NCBI RefSeq assembly: GCF_020740795.1
Contig: NC_067282.1
Coordinates: 152,568,858-152,632,857, forward strand
Source: Apus apus
Taxonomy: Eukaryota; Chordata; Aves; Apodiformes; Apodidae
Reading direction: 5' to 3'
DNA: 64,000 nt
Shown here one piece after another: positions 35,801-47,399 of this stretch (position 1 is its first letter; each line of letters opens with the position of its first letter). The notes beneath the pieces are model-generated. The model ran no database searches. It was not told the DNA's origin and saw nothing but the letters and a program-made list of their open reading frames with translations. Both the position numbers and the translations under genes were made by a program.

Positions 35801-38694
35801 TGGAGAGGTACAAGCCTCCTGTTTTCAGGTTTTGGGGTATCTGCTCATAAACATGGGTGGCAAAGGCAACCGAGGGAGGGGAGCACGGGCAGTCAAGGTG
35901 AGACCCCAGGGCTCAGCTGGCTAGGCTGTGGCTGTCAGCAAGCTGACCCAAGCCACATGTTACAGCAGGCTGGAGCCAGGGCAGCTGAAGTCCAGCCCCT
36001 CTGTGACACGCTGCCCTATTTCCTGAGCTGTCAGGGCTCACCGAGCCACAGGGTGCTGCTTCTCCCCTGCAGAGTACCCTCGGGATCCTCAGGTCCCCAG
36101 CAGTGAGAAAGGGAACATTTTTGGTGACATAGCGCTAATCTTCCTCATCAGTATGTGTGTGTGAAAAGCCTTGGCTCAGCATCACTTCTGGCTCCCCAGG
36201 TGTGTGCAAGAGCCTGCTCCAGCCCTTGTGATCTTCACCCTCCCCCACCCCAAACCTCTGCTATCACCAGAAACCCTAGAAGAGGAGCCAGGGCAGCTCA
36301 GAGGTGACAAAGCCCCCCGCCCAAGAAGGGGGAGAGTGTGATTGGAAAGCAGCTAAAGGCCTGATGCTCCCCAACGTTCAAACTGATGTACCAGGCACTG
36401 TCCCATCATGCGTCACCTGGTCCTTATGCACACAGGTGTGCACGAGCAGGGGCTTATTTTCCCCCCTTTATTTCTGAGTGAGCACATTTGCTGTCTGCAT
36501 ATGCATTTCCTAGCCTGGCTGTGGGATCCTGCTTGTGGGAATCTGTTTGTTTGGGGCTGGAGGGGGACTTTGGGGTGGTTCTGTCCCTCCCTCTGGCTGC
36601 AGCAGGCTCCAAGCACTGTGCTCAGCCGAGCATTCCCCCTCTCCCCACACGTGCCTGGCGTGCCTCTTTGTTTGGTTTTGCCTGTGTGTTTGTGTGTGTG
36701 CGTTACCCTGGCAGCTCACAGGTTTTTCTTCCAGTCTCCAGCTCTTTCCCTTTGCCTGTGCCTGTGTTTACTTGCCTTTCCCTGTCTTTCTATCCCCTCT
36801 TCATCTCTCCATCTATTATTACAGTGATGGTCTCTCCTGGTCTCATTTCTCAGCCTGTAAACTTAGTGACTCTGGATTTTCTGCTGGTGGCCTGCCACTA
36901 CTGCACTCACATGGCTGCAGTGAAAGGAGCAAAAGAGCAAAGCTGAGGAGAGGGATCTCACGGGGTGCTGCCTGACCCAGCTCCATGCTCCAAGGAAGAG
37001 TAGAGAGGGCAACAGGGAACCAAACAGGAAGACGAGAAAGTTGAAGACTCACAGGAGGCTCCTTGCAGGTCCATCTGGCTCCTGGCAAACCTCAGGGGAC
37101 AACGGGACAACACATGTCCCAGAAAAGATGGGATATCTGAAGAAAAGCCCGCAGAGAAACCGGACAGCTCCACTCCAGCAGCTCTCATGTGCCCAAACTA
37201 TTGTCCCGGCAGTACCCTGCAAATTCTGCTGAGGTCCCTGTGACTGCTGTGCCCACATCAGCCCAAATAAATCAACACACGTGAGCCCTAGGATGGACCC
37301 CATCCCAGATATGACCACAGAGCCTTTGGTTCCACTGGCTTATGGCTGGGCCAGGTCTCAAAGCACCAGGCACGTGTTGCATGGATGCTACACAGTCAGG
37401 AACAAGGATCCAGGTCCCCACTGCCAACAGCCCAATGTCACAGTGATGGGCACAGGGGGTGGCTCTGGCTGCCCCCTTCTCTAAGACCTGCACAGGGAAG
37501 GGGTGCTGGGTTCGTAGCAGGTGGCTCCACTCTTTGCTTTGTGAGACATCCCATCCACAACTGCAACGGGATCAGACGGGATTCAACTTTCTGCTGAAAG
37601 GCAGGATCTGGCTATGAGCTGAAGTCCTGCTGCCCTTGCTGTGCTGGAGGCCTCAGCATGGCCATGGGGTGAGCAAGGTGCCCTACACGGGTGCAGGCTG
37701 GGGCAAGAGCAGGGCAGCACCAGCTCATTGGGAAGGAAAGGAGGGGGGCTGAGGGCAAGAACTTGCCCCTGGGCAGAGACTCCGGGGAGGAGCAGGGCAA
37801 GGACAACCCTCCTGAAGCCTCCCAAGGGGGATGAGCCAGTTTGGGGTGCAGGTGGCAGCAGGCCTGGGGAACAGTGTGTGTGGAGCATCCCCCTCTCTGG
37901 GAGCAACCTCCCCTGACCCCTGGGACCATCTTCCCCTCGGAGTACTTCCCACACCCCCCAACCTCTGGACGCATCTTCCCAAAGAAACACACACCCCCCC
38001 CCCCCCCACGGGAGCATCTTCCCCTGAGAGCATCTTCCCCTGGGAGCATCCCGCTCAGACCCTCCGGGATCATCCCTCGCACCTCTATCCGGTCGATGCG
38101 GTCCTGGAGGGCGCGGACGGCCTCCTCCAGCTCTCGCACGGCGGGCGGCTCGGCGGGGGGGTGGCCCATGGTGCCGGGGCGCGGGGCGGCGCGGAGCCCG
38201 GCGGCCGGCGGGGAAGCGGCGGGGGGACCCGGGGGGTTTCGCAGGCCGCCCTCGCAGCGGCTGAGCTTGCCGGTGAGCTCCCGGATGGTCTCCTGGTCCA
38301 TACGGATCTGCTCCTTCTGCTCCAGCGCCGTGCGGCGCAGCTGGGCCGCCGCGCTCCGCAGGGCCAGCAGCTCCTCGGGGCCGGCGCCGCTGGCGGGGCC
38401 GGTACCGGTGGCCGGGCACTCGGAGCTCAGGGGCGTGCACACGAAGCGGCTGAAAAGCGGCGGCCCCCCCGGCAGGCGCGGCCCGGCGCTGGCCAGAGCC
38501 TCGGCGGGGCCGTGCAGGGCTCCCAGCCCCTTGTCGGCGGCGGGCAGGAGGGAGGCGGCGGCGGCCGAGTCATTGTCGGCGGCGGGGGCGGCGGGAGCGG
38601 CGGTGCCGGCCGGGTGGACGCTGGCGATGATGCAGATGATGGCCCCCAGGAAAGCCAGCATGCCCGCCGCCAGCAGCACTGCCAGAAACTTCAG
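29819..38694 (-). CDS. NPTXR: Neuronal pentraxin receptor, complete, CTG start
   Basis: NPTXR is a type II membrane protein of neurons that assembles with secreted neuronal pentraxins and clusters AMPA receptors at synapses. Five coding exons, minus strand: 38694-38083, 31519-31297, 31182-30938, 30610-30431 and 30043-29819, total 1485 nt, 494 residues against about 500 in human. The N-terminal anchor (KFLAVLLAAGMLAFLGA) matches human NPTXR, but its first codon is CTG at 38694-38692 in GCCACC-CTG-A context. The first in-frame ATG is codon 12, inside the membrane helix. Exon 1 is low-complexity Ala/Pro-rich, then coiled coil (from IRMDQETIRELTGKL); exon 2 continues the coiled coil. The pentraxin domain starts near residue 285 (YSPPDAFK), with NNYMYAR, HHICVAWTTRDG (374-385) and ILGQEQDTLGGRFD. 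Intron 1 (31520-38082) is 6.6 kb and includes a C run near 35335-35349. Identity is firm. Confidence 0.96.
37890..38062. repeat. Degenerate short tandem repeat at the start of NPTXR intron 1
   Basis: Units close to GGGAGCATCTTCCCCTG recur six or more times with substitutions and length changes. They are broken by an ACAC plus C run at 37990-38007. The repeat begins about 20 bases inside the intron from the exon 1 donor. Confidence 0.65.
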
Positions 38695-39130
38695 GGTGGC
38701 AGCGGCGTGGGGGGCCCGAGCCCGCGGACGGCGAGAAAACGAAGCGGGAGGGGATGGAGGGATGGACGGAGGGACGGAGAGCCCGGAGGGAGCCGGCGGG
38801 GAAGGACGGGTACCGGCAGCAGCCCCGGAGCCAGGGCCCCGCCGCGCTTATATCTGCCGGGCGGCGCCGCACGCATCGCACCGCACCGCCCCCGCCCCGG
38901 CCTCGGCTCGGCCCGGCAGCCCCCCTGGCCCTGCCCCTCTCAGGGACCCCCGCCACACCCCGAGCATCACCTCCCCGGGCGGTGGGAAGTGAAAGGGCAA
39001 GGGACGCCCGAGACGGGAAGGAGAGGGGGAAGGTACCTCGGGGGCACCCCGGGCCGGGGCCAGCCTGGGCTCGCTGAGAGCGGGTCTGGCCGGAGCCTGC
39101 TCCTCCGGAACAGCCCGAGCGAGGATTTTC
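38695..39130 (-). promoter_or_regulatory. NPTXR promoter and 5'UTR, CpG island with TATA-like box
   Basis: The CpG island covers exon 1 and runs to about 38960. On the minus strand GATATAAG (38847-38854) is a TATA-like element 155 bases upstream of the CTG start, in otherwise very GC-rich sequence. A start of transcription about 30 bases downstream of it would give a 5'UTR of roughly 120 bases. Inference from sequence only. Confidence 0.5.
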
Positions 39131-42100
39131 CCTTTGCGAGATGCTTAGGCTGGAAGTAAAGAGCCTCTCATTAGCCTGAGGATCAACAGCCCGCAATGAG
39201 GCACCCCCTAGGAGGGTCCTTGGGGCTGCTGCTGAGCCTTCCTGCGTTTCTCCTAACAATTAAACCAGCAGCCTTCCAGCTCTTGGAAATGCCACCCCTG
39301 GGATGGTGGCTGGGTGGCTGTCCTGCTCTCCTAGCCAAGACCCAAGTGTTGCAGCCATAGGATGCCTCACCCCCCTGCCCTGCACACCGATGCTACCCAT
39401 TTGGAAAATAAATATTTACATTTAATCTTCCCCTACCATCATTTTATCCTAAACCACTGGTAAAGAAGATACTTCAGACACCCTCTTTCTCCTTGCCCTG
39501 ACAGTGCCCATCCGACACAAGCCATGCTGTGCCTTCGCTCCTTCCCAGGAACACCAAAGCCTTGGCTTTGCAATCCGGGTGAGCCAGGAGGGAAAGCAAA
39601 CAAAACCAGCTTTAAGCTCTGCTCGGAAATGGCAGGAAATCCTTCCCAGCCAGCAGGGAAGCAGCAGCATGTGTCCTTAAAACAGCTCCAGAGCTGGATA
39701 TGAAACACTGGTAGAGATTACATCTTCCACCCTCGGGACATATTTGAGTGGATCGTGAGCCAGAGTTACAAAGGCTCCTCAAATTCGGCTTCATTCAAGC
39801 ACAGAGTGGGATCCTGCCCGTGGGGCATGGCCACCCTCTCTCCTTGCAGAGAGCATTGTACCCCAGCCCCCCAAAATCATCACCCTCATCACCAGCCAGG
39901 CCTGCCTGGCTCACAGTGCTAGGAGGCTGTGGGGAGGAAGTCGGATGAGGTGGTTTAAGGAAGAGATGAAGGAAACTGTGAGGAGAAAAAGCAGAGATGG
40001 GCATGGAAGGGACTGAGAAGGTGGATGTGAAGAAAGCCCAGAGATGAGGGTCTGGCCCTGGTGGTGAGGCCAGCAAGTGCTCTGACAGATGAGAGATATC
40101 AAAGTGCTGGGACAAGTGGGTGCTGGTGTAGGATGCAAAGAAAATGGAAGCCTGCTCCCTGGAACATGAAGAGGATCACTGACCTGCCTCTTCCTGGCAG
40201 TGGCAGGGGATTGTACACCCTCGTGTCACCCCCTGCCTGCAGCCTGCCCATGAAGGAGCGGATTCAAAACAAACCCATGTAGGTGCTGGACCAGCCCACA
40301 CCACAGTGTGCAGGTCAGGCTTGGAAAGGCATCCTTTTCCTGAACCCCTGCAAAAAAAAGTACCCTACACCTCTACTAGGCTTTTCAGGTCCCTGGCTGG
40401 TGGAAGTGATGCTGTGCTGGGGATTTTGCACTGGCCCAGCCGTCCAGATTTTAGTGCCAAAGGCTGCAGGATTGTGGTGGTGAGGTTTGTCCCTCTGGCT
40501 GATGCGACTGTGATGGTGAGTGGGGTGGGTGAGCACCTCCACACCAGCCCTGACCAGCTCACCTGTGCCAGGAGGTGGAAGAATTGAGTGCTGCAGCAGG
40601 GCAGGGCTCACTGCTCCTGGGGTCTCGACCTCTCCCTTAGCAAGGATCACAGCTTCTTCCTGGAGACATCGAGGTGGCAAAAATAGATTTTTGCAGGGGG
40701 TGATGACTCAGATTGGTGAGTAGCCAGAGCAGCCTCCTCGCTGTCCCATGAATAGCGATTCAAAGATCCTGGCTGGGCAGCCAGCTCTGCAAGGACGCAG
40801 TGATGACGAAACCCCGCCCTCCTGCAGGTGAAAGGGTGGGGAGAGGTGAAGAGGGAGGCTTTAGGGAAGCCTGATTTTGAACAGAATTGGTGACAGAAGG
40901 TGGTTTTAACAAGAGGTCATGGATTCAGCCTGGGGGACAGGGAGTGAGCGATTAAGGGATTTTATTCCATCTAATTAATGCCCAAACATTGTCTCAGGCT
41001 GGCAGCTGCCCCTAAGGGATGGCTGCAGGCAGGGCAAAGCAGGCCAAGGGACTCCTCTGCTGCAGCCCCTGGGTGAGAGGGACATTTGGGATGGGCTGCT
41101 GGCATAGGAGAAAGAAGACTATGTGCTCTGAGCTGGGCAGTTACACTGCCCGCCATACAACCTTCCCTGTGGGAACAAGGCAGCTCTGGGCCATTCATGA
41201 TGCTCAGGCCTGCAGGGTGCTGGAGGTGATGAAAGGGGAAAAGCTTTTCCCTGGGGGGAGTAACTCAGGGCCTCTGGAGTGGCAGATTTTCCCCCAGAGC
41301 TATCACCAAGCTCAGGGGCACACCCAGGGCCACCTTAGTGAGACAAAAGGGCTCATCTGCAGCTGCCACCCTATGAACCTGGCTCCACCTTCTCCAGAGA
41401 TCAGGAAACTTCAGTCCATCTCACTTGGGGATCTGTAGACTCCATGCAGTCTGCAAATACTGTCTTCCTTCATTTTCTGGTCTCACAGGCCTTCAGATGT
41501 TTCTTTCATCACCTCTGTCCAGTTACAGGGTCTGTCTGCACCAGCACACTCATGTAGGACCTTGCTGGATGTGTCCAGTCAAGGCTGGTGTCTGCCTCCT
41601 TCCTCCATCTTCCAAAAGTGTGGGTCAGAGGTGGCTTCATCTACAGCACTCAGATCCAGCCAAAAGCCTACTAGCCTCTGAGCAAAAGGGAGCAAGGGAG
41701 AGCGCTTGGCTTTGGTGGGCAGCGTTCCCTGCACCCGGCCAGTCAAAACACGTCACCATTGGAAAGGGCTCTCCTGTGATTTTCTGAACTTCAAACACTG
41801 GAGAAGCTTTTTAAGGCACCTGCAGCCTTCACTAACAAAGCAGCAACTCACACCCAGGAACACCCAGCTCAGCCCACTCTCTCTCTCTCTCTGGTCGAGA
41901 CCCAGGTCACAGAGCAGAAGGGCAGCCCTGAGGGTGTTTTGTTGGGAGCCAGCTCGATGGGGGCAGCCCAAAGCTGTGCCCAGACACTGCCCTTTCCCAG
42001 CACCCAGAATTGCCCACTTCCCACTCTTCTCCCGTATCGGCCTAAAGAACACCTCTTCACCCAAACCCCATCCACTTCCCCATCACATCTCACATCAACA

Positions 42101-42650
42101 GCACTTTTCCCACCTGAAATTTTGCTGTAGCCTTTTTACACAGTTTCTACAGGGGAGAGGCTAATGGAGCAGATGTGGGGCTTTAAGTACACACATCAAG
42201 AGAATTTTCCACTCTATTTCTTAGATTAGCATGTCACAAAGTGCACTTAGGCCCACATTTTGGAGTTGGGAAAAGCTGAAAAGCCTAAAGCATTTTTCAG
42301 CCATGGATCCAATTTCGTTTTTAAAAGAAAAGGATGCAGGAGACCCATGGGAGGTTTGCAAAGCACATTGGAGGAGGGTGCTCAGGTTCTGCTTGCTACA
42401 GTTTGGCCTTCCCAAAGTGCCCCCCTTCCCTCAGCATTAAAGAGGTCTCCCTTGTCCTTTGTCAGAGTTTCTTGGTCCAGAAAGGTCTGAAGACTCAAAC
42501 CATGGTGTGTAAGAAAATACTGAGGCATGTTGACCACAGAGCTGATCGATGCCAGCTTAGGGCAGGTTTTTCTGTATCCCCACTACCAGCTCCACAGGTT
42601 GCTCACACGCAGAGCGGGTCACAGCCCCCCCCCAAGGAAGAGAAGACAAC
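39131..42650. other. Spacer between the NPTXR promoter and the distal CBX6 3' end
   Basis: Single-copy sequence with a short CT repeat at 41878-41893. The open frames found (for example 41019-41438 plus) lack codon bias, splice context or recognisable similarity. Confidence 0.45.
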
Positions 42651-42669
42651 AAGCTTTGGAATGTAACAA

Positions 42670-42675
42670 TTTATT
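42670..42675 (-). terminator. Distal CBX6 polyadenylation signal candidate
   Basis: Minus strand AATAAATTGTTAC, followed within 30 bases by TTGTTGTCTTC. It is the last AATAAA before the gene-free spacer toward NPTXR. Confidence 0.4.
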
Positions 42676-44224
42676 GGGGTTAATTTTTTTATTTTTTTTT
42701 TTAGATTTTTAACTCCCCATTTCTGGCATTGATACAATATTCAAGAGCAGCAGAAAGAACAAAATGTACAAGAATACAAGAGTAATTAGCACAACCCCCA
42801 CCCCCCAACCTGGAGCAAACCATTTTCTTGTGGGAAGCGCCAGGGGAAGGGGTGATTCGATCACCCTTCCAGTGGCTAAGCCTCCCACCCATCCGCTCTA
42901 GACAGAGTTTAGCCAGCTGGGAACTGGATTAAAAACAAAACAAAACTGAACAAACACTATATTTAAAATGAAAATTGCAAGACAAAAAAAAATATATAGA
43001 TATACAATTCATCCGTGCACAATCCTTAAATGCATTTTTTTCAAAATAAAAAAAATTACAAGATACATATTTAGGTTTATTTTAAATTAAAAAAAATTAC
43101 CACCTTCACTCTGTACGCCAAGTGAGGGGAAATAAAGAGACAGATGGGTTGCACCAGAACCATCAGCACTCTAGGAGTTAGGTCTGACCTTCTCTAAGAG
43201 AAAGGATAAGGCTCTGATGCTGCCAAAACTCAAGCACAGGCAGAATCTGAAGCACCCAAGTACCACAGAGCTCAGTGGGATAACTCGCCTGCTCAAAGTT
43301 CAGTATTTGCAGGAATCTGCAGGATTTGAGCCTAAGCTTGGCACTGGGAAAGGTGAAAGGAAGAAACAGATGAGGCAGGCCCCTGTCCTCCACCACCACC
43401 CAACTTTCTATCCAAAAATAAAACAGGGGGGAAAATATCACAAAATAGAGAGTTCTCTATTCTTAAGGAGTGTACAAGGCTTAATGGCAGGGGAGAGGAG
43501 AAAAGGAGGAGAGGACAGCATCAACATGGGCGTAACCATTTTTTTTTTTCCTACAAAAAGAGTAACCATAATGAGTTTTGGTTTTTTGTTCCATTTGAGA
43601 ACTTGACCTAAAGACTATGTCCCCCTTTGCAGCCAGGGGGGCTAGAAGCAGCAGGCTCCCTCCAGGACAGCTAAAGAGCAACCTACAAACAAAAGAGCAC
43701 CTACCTGCTGCTCTGCCCAGAAGGGTTCTCCCAGTCTTATGAGGCCCTAAAGCCCCACAAAGTGCTCTGATGCACCTGCCGCGCCCCTGCAGTTTAGTGC
43801 AAGCTCTAAGTGCTCAGCTGAACAAGGAATGAAGTCAAGAATTCTGCAACAGGAATTAACACTTCAGCTGCTTGTCCTGACCTTGACCCTTCCCTCCCAC
43901 TAGATGTGTTTTCTGAGCCACTGCTGAAGCTGTCATCACCCTGACCACATCCTGCTGCTCTTCTGTCACCTTCCTACTTCCCTACGCTGCAGCACCATGC
44001 TGCCCGCTACCCACTTCCCTGCTCTGCTCAGCTCAGGAGCACAGAGGGCATCCCCACTCCTCCATCTCCAGTGCCATCTCTGCTGGCACTCTGGGATGGG
44101 TGCCTGGAGAGAGAGGGCTCAAAAGCATAGAACCACTCACCCACTCACTCACCTTCAGCCCAAGGACTGCGCTTTCCAACAGTCCTGGAGACATCTTGTT
44201 TCCCACCATGCAGAAGCTGGAAGG

Positions 44225-44697
44225 AACAAAGAACTACTAGAGAGAGTCCAGCGGAGGGCAGCAAAGATTGTTGGGGGATTAGAGCACCCCTCCTATCACA
44301 AGGAAAGGCTGAGAGAGCTGGGACTCTTTAGCCTGGAAAACAGAAGGCTGAGGGGAGAGCTTATTAATGCCTACAAGTATCTAAAGGGTTGGTGCAAGGA
44401 GGATGGAGCCAGACTCTTTTCAGTAGTTCCCAGTGACAGGATGAGGGGCAACAGGCACAAGTTGGAACATTGGAAGTTCCATTTAAATATGAGGAAAAAC
44501 TTCTTTACAGTGAGGGTGACAGAGCCCTGGAACAGGCTGCCCAGGGAGGTTGTGGAGTCCCCTTCTCAGGAGATATTCCAAACCCACCGGGATGCAGCCC
44601 TGTGGAATGTGCTCTAAGGGATCCTGCTTTAGTGGGGGAGTTGGACTGGATGATCTCTAGAGGTCCCTTCCAATTCTGACAATTCTGTGAACAGAAG
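44225..44697 (+). mobile_element. CR1 LINE, 5'-truncated, relatively intact
   Basis: The plus strand holds the end of the CR1 ORF2 ([50 protein letters not shown]) still open for about 125 codons to a stop at 44617. It is followed by the 3' tail ending ACAATTCTGTG. It differs in sequence from the other copies here (longer internal protein segment), so it belongs to another CR1 subfamily. It lies antisense within the inferred long CBX6 3'UTR. Confidence 0.92.
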
Positions 44698-47371
44698 AGC
44701 TACCAGAGGCAGCCCACCACCACGGGAAGGGCAAATTGACTACACCTCCCTTCATTCCTGGAAGGAGAAATGTAAAGAAAGGGAGAAGGAAGAACTTAGG
44801 GCCCTGTGACATCAGTACAGGTGAGGCATGTGGAACACAGGGCACTTCAGATGCACCATACAGAACACATGTGAAGTTGCTTGTGCCAAGGCTGTTGATG
44901 CTGCACAGACAAGGGTGCAATCCCCACTGGACACAGTCTGACACAGGGCAACAGCAAAAGGGGAGAGAAGCAGAGAACAGAAGGGCAAAAGTGAGGCTGG
45001 AGATAAGACTCCAATATCTCCTCCCATCTACACCCCCAAAAAGAAACCATACACATTGCGCTCTGGGGAAGGACCTGAAAAATAGAAGAGAAGAAAATAA
45101 AGCCACTAATTTGCTCAACCCCAAAGCATCGATGAAATGAAGATACTTGCTGGAGTTGCCTAGGGAAGGAAGCACGGGCAGGGAGAGGGGGATTTCTGAA
45201 GCAATACTCGGCACTCCTCCGGCTCTGTGCAAACGCCGTGGGAGGCGGGCTGCCAGCACCCTCAGCAGGATGGTCCCCTCCACCCACTGCCCCCTTCACA
45301 CGAGGGAGACCAAGGCACAGGGCAGTGACACAGCTGGCAGAAAGGCCACAGCAAACCAAGAAGGAACAGAACCCAGGAGGCACCAAATCCCTGGCCCCAA
45401 GTCAACCCTCTGGAGCACACCACCTTCAGAGCAGAGATCGGGAAGGCTGTGTGCAGGGTGGCAGGTGAGACAGGGGGAAAGAGGGGAGGGTTTCTTTTAT
45501 ATTTATATATTTATATATAAAAAGTAAATAAGATCCCAGCTCTTGCATGATTATTGGGCAATTGAAAAATGCAGCAAAAGCAAGCGACATTGGAGTAAAA
45601 GGATGCGCCAGGCAAGGAGGAAAAGGTCTTGTTGGAAGGTGGGGAAGGAGGCGAGAGGGTAAATAAGCACTTAGCCAGACACGCACTCCAGGTTTGTTAC
45701 ACCTCCCCGGGAAGAAGAACCTGAGCAGCCCCACTAATGCCACAACCTGGGGTGGGCAGAAGTGTGGGGGACTCGGGACACCATCCTTCAGCACAGTAAC
45801 CTCTTTCTGTCAGGAGGTCCCCAGGAAGGTAATCATCTCCAAACAGTGGGAGCTGCCAAAACCTCCCCTACAAAGAGGGGCTGGGAATGGGAGTGAAATC
45901 CCTAGGAAGACTCAGCTCAGAGACAGCTCCTACTTGGTAAAAAGCAGGACTGAGTATTTTTTGTTTAGTTTATTTCATAAAATCTCCCTGGGAAATTCAG
46001 TAATGGGAGACATGGAGAAATGCTCCCTTTCTCTTTTTGAAAACAGAAATGAAGTAGTGGCTCACCACAGCTGGGCCTGCTCGCCACTTTCTATTTCTCC
46101 GTTTTCCCTCTCAAAAGGAGCCTGCATCTCATTAGCTTCACGCCTCCCCAGCCCCGCTCTGCTCAGCAAGAAAAAGAGAGCACGAGACAGGAGGCTGCCA
46201 CTCCAAGCTGAAGGCTGTGGGAAGCACTGACAGAGCTCAACGGGCAGAGAGAGAAGTTCCCAAGAGCAGCCCAAGCTATGAGAGGCATCGAGACAGCCGT
46301 CACCTGCCACTGCAAAGCCAAGGGCACCAGAGAAGTCCAGAGAATAGAAGCTGTCCTAGCATTCCCTGCCTGCCACCTTCTGTTAGACACCAACATCTGG
46401 TGGCTTCCCTCTTCCCTGCAGTCACTCCCACACACCAGATGAAGGCCCAGCAGAGACATCTTGGATGGGGAAGCCAGCACGCAATAACCGCCTCCTTGCG
46501 TTGAAGAAACATTCAGGCTACTCTTCCCTGCCACCCCCCAGGAAGCTGGAGCAGAAGATGGGAGCCCTACTCCAGCATAGTCCTGTCAGAGTGTTCCTCT
46601 CCTCTCTCCACCTCCAAAACCTCCAGCATTTGCTGGCCTCAAGAAGAGGGTGTACTTCACTCAGAAACACCTTCAGAGCACACAAGGCAGCTCTCTCATC
46701 TGCCCCTGAAGACCCAGCTACTGTGAGAGATGGGATGCTGGACTACATACAGATGAGACTTGGTTCTCTGTCCTGATGGGGTGAATCCTATATGGAAAAA
46801 TGCCACTCCGTACCTGACGCTGGAAGAAGCTAAGAGACCCTACGGAGGGGAGGCATATCTGCTTCCCGGAAGATAAGCCCACTGTGTTTAATCCTGCTTG
46901 GATATAGGGAAAGGAAAAGAGAAGAGACGGTGACTTGGCAGGAAAGGTACATGCCAACCCCAAATTTTAGCAGCTTGCTGTGCATGCAAATTAAGTCAAC
47001 TGTTTCCATGTTAGTGGCCCGATCCACATTCTGGCAGAACATGACTGGCCATTTCTGAGGGCCGCTCGGCCGGAAAACCACTTGGAGACTCCACCTTAGC
47101 TCACAGGAGAGGTATGGGAGGGACGGGAACTCACTCCAACGCTTGGGAGGCAAGGACGGGAAGGGTTTGTAGACGGGGTTCCTCCAACATACAACTTGCC
47201 TTTTCAGCTCAGAGATGGCTGATTAGTCCCAGAATGCCTTTCCCTCCAGTTCAAGCAAGCCAAACACCATCCCAGACACACACGCTTCGATACTACAAAA
47301 TACTCTTTTCTCTAAGGACCATCTAATACCACTAGTTTGTGCAATCACTGCATTTATTATTAATTTTTAAA

Positions 47372-47399
47372 CTCTCTCTCTCTCTCTCGCTCTCTCCCT
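47372..47399 (+). repeat. CT microsatellite
   Basis: About 12 CT units with one CG step, next to the proximal AATAAA candidate of CBX6. Confidence 0.85.

Noticed and set aside
37890-38062. CRISPR-like direct repeats
   Set aside because: Units are imperfect, contiguous and without unique spacers; the host is a vertebrate.
38661-38661. ATG at codon 12 as the NPTXR start
   Set aside because: It would remove the first half of the membrane anchor, which is conserved with mammals back to the CTG codon.
37831-39159. 442-codon and 383-codon plus-strand frames
   Set aside because: They are shadows of NPTXR exon 1 in GC-rich sequence; the minus-strand frame carries the conserved protein.
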